From Xestospongia muta (lineage: Eukaryota; Porifera; Demospongiae; Haplosclerida; Petrosiidae), in contig OY848918.1 in the NCBI GenBank assembly GCA_963693285.1, forward strand, positions 8,373,156-8,437,155: DNA of 64,000 bases, read 5' to 3'. Shown piece by piece: positions 57,084 through 64,000 of this stretch. Each line of letters starts with the position of its first letter. Within the stretch, counting starts at the first letter, position 1. Under the pieces are notes generated by a model, which searched no databases, was not told the origin of the DNA, and worked only from the letters and a program-made list of their open reading frames with translations. The translations under genes were made by a program, and so were the position numbers.

Positions 57084-58481
57084 TTGAATCAATACTTACA
57101 TATTCTGGATGAATCACTTGTGATCATTACCTTTGTAGAATATGAACTATGCAGATTTATCAATGATATTGATACTATTACATTTTATATAAGTAATATT
57201 ACCTATTTGTAAATAGTCTTACCATCATATTTAGAAGATGATATGACAACTCTAGTACTAGTTATTATTAATTCCTCATCATTAATGATAACTGTAAGAG
57301 AAGTAAACATAACACATTTGATTATAATATTTAAATAACCTATAGTCTTATTAGGGTATCCATCTCCTAGTATATTAACTGCTACCACTGTTATAATGTA
57401 GGTATATCTAGCTAGTCCTCCAGTCAATGTAATGTTAGTAACAGTAGTTATATTAACAGTTAGTGAACCTGATATGTTGTGATAGACTTTGTAGTACAAG
57501 AGAGGAGGATAAGAGGAGAGAGGAGGACACTAAATGAAACTAGAATATTATCAAGTGATTGCTAATAATATTATACCTCCCAAACAATAAAAATATTATA
57601 GTTCTCTGTGTTGTTTGTAATATTATAAATGATTAATGGTACAGCTTGTAGAACTAGCAAAGCACATTACTTAAGATTTAAAAATCATTTGATTCTTACT
57701 ATCCAAAGTGAACATAGTATATTGATTATAGGGTCCTAATCTGTTGAGAGTATCAGACCCTACTACTCTGTACTGATACTCTATTGACTGAGAGAGACCA
57801 CTAGATACATTAATACTGGTGATATTACTACCAGTACTAAGACTACTGATCAATATATTATCACTGGTTGTCCTCATCTCAACAGTGTAGTTAACTATGC
57901 AGTTAGGATGAAGAGTAGGAGGTGACCAGTAGAGAGTAACTGAAGTGTTTGTGAGAGCTGTAAATCCCAGTCCTGTAGGAACATCACTTGGAGGACCTTA
58001 TAATGATAGTACATGTTAGTTATATATGATATTGTTAGTGACATACCTGATATCATAATAGTACAAGTCATTGAGTTTGTATCTATTACATCAGCACATC
58101 TGACTTGTGTTCCATTCTTATCAGTAGTGGCAGTAAAACTTAAATTAGTTGTTAGTCCAGAAGTATTGCTCACAAAAGCAGCAGTAAACCCAGTATTATC
58201 AACATTACTAACTAGTCTAGAGGTTGTTACTATAGCAATGGGATTACTATCTGATGGAGGAGTATACCAAGCTGCTACAATTCCTGTTATTGTACAAGTG
58301 AGTGCTCCTTGTGTCTGTGGACATACTCCATGATTACAGTCTAGACTTGTAACTGAAGCTTCTATATAAACTATATATAATGATATTTATAGCATCGTAC
58401 ATTTTGTTCATAATAGTTCAAGATACACTTACCTATGACAAAGAAGAGAAGATAAATAACTGTTGCATCATGCCTCTCCAT
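56482..58481 (-). CDS. Class S receptor, intact (copy 2)
   Basis: Exons 58433-58481, 58047-58361, 57700-57996, 57577-57653, 57223-57529, 57100-57174, 56965-57036, 56835-56915, 56750-56782, 56482-56705; 1530 nt, 509 aa. Leader MERHDATVIYLLFFVIG. The Ig exon is one codon longer than its twin (TIVTTSRLVSN region). FN3-2b has LARYTYIITVVAVN in place of LAGYTYIITVVPVN. Tail GPIYDNIKLPE (Tyr482) and YGYIN (Tyr505). The twin at 16231-18215 reads LIYDDI, so the membrane-proximal tyrosine context differs between two otherwise near-identical genes. Intron 6 carries an (AT)n tract. Confidence 0.87.
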
Positions 58482-58690
58482 TTTATCTGTGGGCGGTAAT
58501 ATACTGGGTGTTAATGGTTGAGCTTAGTATAACGTTCAAAATTGATTTATTAGTATAACTATATGAATAATGACAAGAATGTATAATATTGATATTGTTT
58601 ACTTTCATTATATGAGGTATACATAGCAACACAAATTTTTACTATATTTATGTAAATAAATATATGTAATGTCAATAAATTATTAAAGGA
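58482..58690 (-). promoter_or_regulatory. Class S promoter/5' region
   Basis: As 18216-18420; the CCGCCC is conserved. Confidence 0.5.
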
Positions 58691-58914
58691 AAAATTGTTT
58701 TATAAGCTACATAGTACAATGTTAGCAATATGTTTACAGCTCCAATTAAAAGTAGGTTACCAATTAAAGTCAAATTTTTAGTACAGGAAGTTTTGGTGAG
58801 ATGGCTATTCATGTAAAATCTCTGACAGCTCCAATCATTTTATTAGTTTGAAAATGTATTCAACTAAATTTTCACATGCAAGCAAAATCATTTAAAAATG
58901 TGCAATTTGTAAAA

Positions 58915-59020
58915 ACAGTATATTTCCTTTCTCTCTTAGTCTAGTAACTTAAATGTCTTCATATTGTGGTTTTTCCTCCTCTTCATAGCAAATGTGAAAA
59001 GATGTACTATGTATTAAGTG
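58915..59020 (-). pseudogene. Ancient class S tail relic (copy 2)
   Basis: As 18660-18765. Confidence 0.4.
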
Positions 59021-59274
59021 CATGGTAATACAAGATATATTATTGTTGATATAAAAACAAAGTCACAATACTCTGTATATATTGGTAACGAGTCCAGTCA
59101 GTATTATACTTAAACAATACATTATTTATGCATAATAAAAATGTATTATCAAATTAATAAATGTTAATACATGTATAGATGAACTAACCTGATAAGAACA
59201 TGTTATTGTTTTTGTGTGGTATTGCAACTAAAAACTAATTTAATTTTGCAATATTATATAAATCACCATTTATC

Positions 59275-59570
59275 ATAAGTACTGGACCAAGTCCAATGAT
59301 ATTAACAGCTGTGATATTAATATTGTAATATTGACCAGGAGTTAGTCCAGTAATAATAACTTGATAAAAAAAAGAACTTGATAAAAAACGTGTCACTATT
59401 AATGGCATCATAACTATATAAGGAGTTTATCCTATTTCTGTACAATATTATATCAACTTTCCATTTATCATAAGTACTGGACCAGGTCCAATAACAGCTT
59501 TGATATTAATATTATAATATTGACCAGGAGTTAGTCCAGTAATAATAACACTGGTATTAGTATATACTAT
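59275..59570 (-). pseudogene. FN3 fragment, tandemly duplicated
   Basis: Two copies of NTSVIITGLTPGQYYNINIK-type sequence, about 59560-59465 and 59360-59280, about 185 bp apart. Copy 1 of the block has one (19015-19115), so this duplication followed the block duplication. Confidence 0.55.
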
Positions 59571-59939
59571 TAATAACTGTATTGGTCAATGGATTTGTCA
59601 AAAAAAATTATAATATGGAATTGATTCTACTCTAACAGAATATATTAAAATGTAGGCATATGATAACATTATACATTTTATTAATTGGCTCTTTACTCGA
59701 GGTTAGTTGATAATGTCACAATCTAATAGTACCATTCAAATATGATAGATTATTATATTCGCTGCCTTTGGTAGATTGCCCTCTTCCTCCTATCGACTGC
59801 CACAGCTATTTATAATAGTGATGTATGATTGAAACTTAAATATGATATATACTACAATTATTATTTTGAAAAAAGAACTTTTTAAAATAAAACATAATTT
59901 CTTAGAACATTATGCTATAGAATACATTATATAAAATTA

Positions 59940-60245
59940 TCAAACACTAGTTATCATAATTTATTGTCTCATAAACTGGAGGAGTATTAAGTGATGGTTA
60001 TTGCTCCATACTGATATTTATATATCAAGATTACTACAATAGTTAAAATAACAATTATTATTAGTACTAGTAAGATACAATACTAATAATAATAACCAGC
60101 AATAACTCCATCACTTAGTACTAGATATAAGAGAAATAGTGAACAACAATTTATAGTAATATATAACATACCACTACTGGTCTATCTGTAGGGAGACTTG
60201 TTACAGTAGGTATAACAAGTACTGAAGGTAGTAGATGGGGATCCT
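59940..60245 (-). pseudogene. Third-class TM/tail fragment (copy 2)
   Basis: As 19475-19780, with the same TM frameshift and deletion plus one more lost base in the TM region. Confidence 0.5.
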
Positions 60246-60489
60246 ATAATCAACACATTAGATGATAAAACACTGTATATACAGGTATGTAGGGATGATC
60301 TAGATTATCCATTGACATGATTGTAGTAATAACTACAAATTATCTCACCAAAACTGATCACTACTCTTTTATACTATGTATTGTTTGTTTCTATAACAAT
60401 ATCTTTGTCAAGTAATGTTTGTAAGCATTATATTAAAAACTTGATTAATTGTAAAATTAAAGTAGTTGTATATCATAAAAACTAATCAG

Positions 60490-61905
60490 ACCATCTTCCA
60501 AACACACACACATGTACTTGTACTAGTAGACATCTACATCTCAACAACACCCACACATAACTCAATAATTACACTATGTGGTTAGTATAGTTTACATCAA
60601 CTATTATAACATTATATGATGTACTTTATTTCCTTCTATATCATATATTTACTCCATATATTATTTATTCTTGCAAAACTGTAAATATGACTGAGAAATA
60701 AGAAGAGAGAGAGAGAAACTCAAACAATGACAGCATACAACAACAAGCATGATCCATTTGTTTATAGTATTAAATAATAGAAAGGTAGCCTATAGAGCCA
60801 GCGACTAGCTACAACCTGCTGCTTCTACAACAGATGAGGCCCACCCCATTGAGTCAAATCAATGTTTCCTTCACCTGATAATGATATAAAAATGTGTTGT
60901 TGATTTTATTTATACATTTATTGACTATTGCATTTTATTTTTCTGATATGTATATTTTAAAATTTGTTACTACTCCTCCTCCCAGACTGTAACATGTAAC
61001 ATGTAACCAGTGGACACTATGGGTATCATATGCATGACATGTCCAGTAAAACATGGCTGAGAGGAATTGATAAAGTAAGGAATCAAAATACAAGGGTAGC
61101 TATAATAGTAATATTGGAATCAAATATTTTCCTAGTGTTTCAAGACAACTATATTAAATGTATTGAAGTCATTTGAATGGCTGAGTATATGCATATTATA
61201 TATACAAGTTGTAAAGTAATTAATCAAGCAAGAAATTTTTTTTGAAAAGATGTGGTTGCTACTTTTATTATACATATTACATATAAAGTATAGAGCTTAT
61301 AGCATTAAGTGTTGTTTATGGAACAATGTTAGTTTAGGATCCAACTCATCTAGTTTATACATGCTGTCATAACAATAATATGTTATTATAGATAATGAAA
61401 CTAAACAGTAAATAGTGAATTTTCTAAAGAGAAATGATACAAACCTTAATGAAATAACCAAGGACAGCCTGTAGATATAGTTATTAGCTACAGCCTGCTG
61501 CTACTACAATAGTCACATAAAAGTTTCCTTGATTAGAAATACGTGTTGTTTATTTTATTGATTGATTGATTATTGCATTTTATTTTTCTGATGTATATTT
61601 TATATTTTTACTAAACCTCCCCCTCCTCCCATACTGTAACATGTGACCATTAGAGCATATGGTTATCATGTGTGTGTGACCTTGTCTAGTAAAAACATGG
61701 CTGAGTAGAATTAATAAAGATGAGAATCAGAATGCAAGGGTATTTGTAATGGTGATCTTGGAACCAAATATTCTCCCTTTAAAAACATCTGGTTTCAAGA
61801 CTACTGTATTGAATGTATTGAAGTCACTAGAATGGTTGGATATAATATACATATATAAATAAGTTGTAAAGTAATTCACTAAACAAGAAATTTTAATTTT
61901 GAAAA
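60490..61905 (+). repeat. Families C and B, two B copies
   Basis: Family C 60490-60725; family B 60890-61245 and again 61560-61905. The second is longer than its counterpart at 21110-21205, so copy 1 lost about 300 bp there. Confidence 0.55.
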
Positions 61906-62175
61906 GATTTGGCTGTTTTATCAGGTGCCTTTGTCAGCAATATTGTACAAATCTACAGAGAGAGAGAGAGTCCATAAATAAAAATGAATTGAATAAACAA
62001 ATAAAGATATGAATATACTTTTAAACATGAGGACAATATGAGGATGAATAGTTAAGCTATATACTAGTACTGGATAAAAGATTAATAGTACATGTACTAC
62101 ATAAACAAAGAAGAATAATAATGTGCTTTTAAACATGAGAACAATATGAATAGTTGTACTAGACAAAAGATTGTA

Positions 62176-63408
62176 TTCTGTTATTGGGGCTATTGGAGGT
62201 ATTACTGTTTTAATAGTAATTGTTGTAGTACTAGTTCTAACTGTTTATATATAATGATTAGAAGACAAAATAAAAGTCAGATTTTCTTATAATTTTAAAT
62301 GCTTTAAAACTCCCAATATAGGTAACAAACCAAGTGGTAGTCCATTAACTGTTTCTCTGAGGTAAGCTCATATATACTAATATTCATTTTAATGAACATA
62401 CTTTAGAAATATCAAAAACAATAACAGAGAGGAGGTATAGTATTCTTACTTAAAAGCATGTACATAGCTAATGAAATAACTAAACATTTATTTATATAAA
62501 AGTGGGATTGATCATAATGGACACACTATTAGTTTAAGTCAATCAAATTTCAGGAATTAGTCATTTCTTAAAATAATTCAAACTTTTATTAATCCATTAT
62601 AGTTATCATCAGAGTCCACCTATGCTGAAGTAAAGAAAAAACAACAACATCTATCTCTACAATATGATGAAGTTTCTCCTCCAGTGCCTCCATTCTCAAC
62701 TGATAATGAACAACCACCTTCTATACCTCTATTCTATGGATCTTGTTATAATTGACCTGTGACAGCTCAATAGTCTGAAGTCAAGAGAGAACACATGACA
62801 CCTCGTGTACCACCTCATACTAGTACAACAGTAGAAGGAGACTAGTCCATCTTAAAGAGAGAGGAGAGAGAGGTAAATCAGTGAACTATTAATAGACTAT
62901 CATAGTTAATTTATAAAATACCTTTATAAAGAGAGGAGAAATCCTGCAACAACAGATTGCAAAAGACACTGGTTTGTATTCAACTCTAAATAATGAAGTA
63001 AGACATAATTAATTCAGTCCATGATAAATATATTAGATAAACAAACTAACTGGAGCTGGAGCTGAGCCAAAAGGAGCTGGAGGTATAATATATGCTGAAC
63101 TAGGCAATGCTCCTACTAAGAACTGACCAATGGCACCTCCTACATCCAATTTAGAGCAGTCTGTTATCTACTCTGATATCAAGGTGTCAACTGATCCCAA
63201 TAAGGTAACACATGTCATGATATATCATTGTTGCTATAGTTACCATTCTCTTCTTTGTCATTAACAGAGGCTCTCTACAAGAGGTACTAAGATACAGGCT
63301 CACTTAGGAGAAATGGAGATTCCTCCATCGTGTCCTCCTTAACTTGGTCCTGAACCAGGTTCCCAAGGCAATAGAGGACAATCAATTTCCTCCATAAATA
63401 ACCTCTAA
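62176..63408 (+). pseudogene. Class L TM/tail pseudogene (copy 2)
   Basis: Exons: TM fragment 62176-62275, 62322-62361, 62407-62434, 62603-62872, 62932-62997, 63037-63204, 63268-63408. Stops in exon 12 (TGA after SCYN, TAG for the Tyr of QYSEV, TAG for the Tyr of GDYSIL), TGA in exon 14 after KN, TAA in exon 15 after PP. The exon 12 donor is a normal GTAAAT here. GLYSTLNNE and IIYAEL remain. Confidence 0.8.
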
Positions 63409-63564
63409 CATTAACTTGCTTCTAACATGTATAAATGTCAAATGTAGCTAGATAGTTGGTTATTCTATTCTTTCATGTTTATAAATTAATAGCATGATTT
63501 TCACTGTCACACAGTATCATTTCTTTATTAAATATAAAATGTTAACTAGTATTTATATACATGT

Positions 63565-64000
63565 GAACTTCATATGATCATATTTTGTATCATTAAAGCA
63601 GCTGTCAGTATCAATCATAGGCAAGTATTAATCATTAGTACCCTCATTAATGTGTATGTATGTATGTAATATATATATATATATATATATATATGATCTT
63701 CATATGATCATTTTGTATCATTATATCAGCTGTCAATATTAATCATTAGTAAGTAATAATCATTGGTACCCTCAATAACATTGTAATACACACACACATA
63801 TTTAGCTAATGTATGTTTATTTAATATATTTATATCATCTGATACATCATCCTTATATCAAAGATAAAATTATTTATCTTCATAAACAAACAAACAAACA
63901 AACAAACAAACACACATAGCAACCAAACTTTGTGATGATGTAATAACTTAACTACAGACCACATAAAGTATAAGACAATATACAAAGTACTTTGTCTCCA
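63565..64000 (+). repeat. Interspersed family A, cut by the window end
   Basis: Copy of 23290-23752 with (AT)n at 63667-63695 and (AAAC)n at 63886-63911. Confidence 0.7.

Larger units (their letters stand above)
53033..64000 (+). repeat. Segmental duplication, copy 2 (runs to window end)
   Basis: Direct copy of 12553-23752. It starts after a short TTCTTAATTACTTAATCAAT junction that truncates the class L gene at 52990. Copy 2 shows the shorter AT tract at 53335, the absence of the 125-bp insertion, and a tandem FN3 fragment at 59.3-59.6 kb. Confidence 0.9.

Noticed and set aside
1..64000. CRISPR arrays, bacterial operons, tRNA or rRNA genes
   Set aside because: Repeats have no spacer structure, genes are spliced, and no tRNA or rRNA signature was seen.

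Overview
The window looks like AT-rich animal DNA. It has many short GT-AG introns, often about 50 nt, extracellular Ig-like and fibronectin type III (FN3) exons, separate transmembrane (TM) exons and tyrosine-motif tails. Short introns, AT-richness and tandem FN3 receptor genes fit a sponge best (a demosponge such as Amphimedon). That is an inference; nothing here proves the species.

Almost everything belongs to one local multigene cluster of type I membrane receptors. The shared plan is signal-peptide exon, one Ig-like exon, FN3-1 (one exon), FN3-2 (two exons), several small Ser/Thr-rich stalk exons, a TM exon and a cytoplasmic tail. Two tail classes share nearly the same ectodomain. Class S (short) has 10 exons; its last exon holds the TM and a tail with a YDDV/YDDI motif and a terminal YGYI. 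Three class S genes read through completely with every splice phase consistent: 16231-18215 (-), 49014-51003 (+) and 56482-58481 (-), giving 508, 507 and 509 aa. Class L (long) has 15 exons and a tail with about seven YxxV/I/L tyrosines, three of them canonical ITIM-like, plus proline-rich stretches. The two near-complete class L genes, 28016-30951 and 36795-39665 (+), carry different small lesions.

Layout: 1-12.5 kb holds fragments (class S 3' ends, class L tail pseudogenes, remains of a third class) and a chimeric gene at 8.7-10.6 kb. The block 12.55-23.75 kb recurs, in the same orientation, at 53.03-64.0 kb. It holds an intact minus-strand class S gene, an unidentified conserved minus-strand exon set, and receptor fragments. 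26.4-42 kb holds the class L genes and partial copies. 42-48.8 kb is a break in the array: an unidentified spliced gene (-), a dead Tnp2-type (EnSpm/CACTA-like) transposase (+) and more receptor relics. 48.8-53.0 kb has an intact class S gene and a class L gene cut off at the duplication edge. The left 3.7 kb is an inverted, rearranged copy of material at 15.5-21 kb.

Functionally the cluster resembles paired-receptor immune loci: a shared recognition ectodomain joined to alternative signalling tails, with turnover by duplication, exon fusion and pseudogenisation. Ligand, cell type and signalling outcome are not visible in the sequence.
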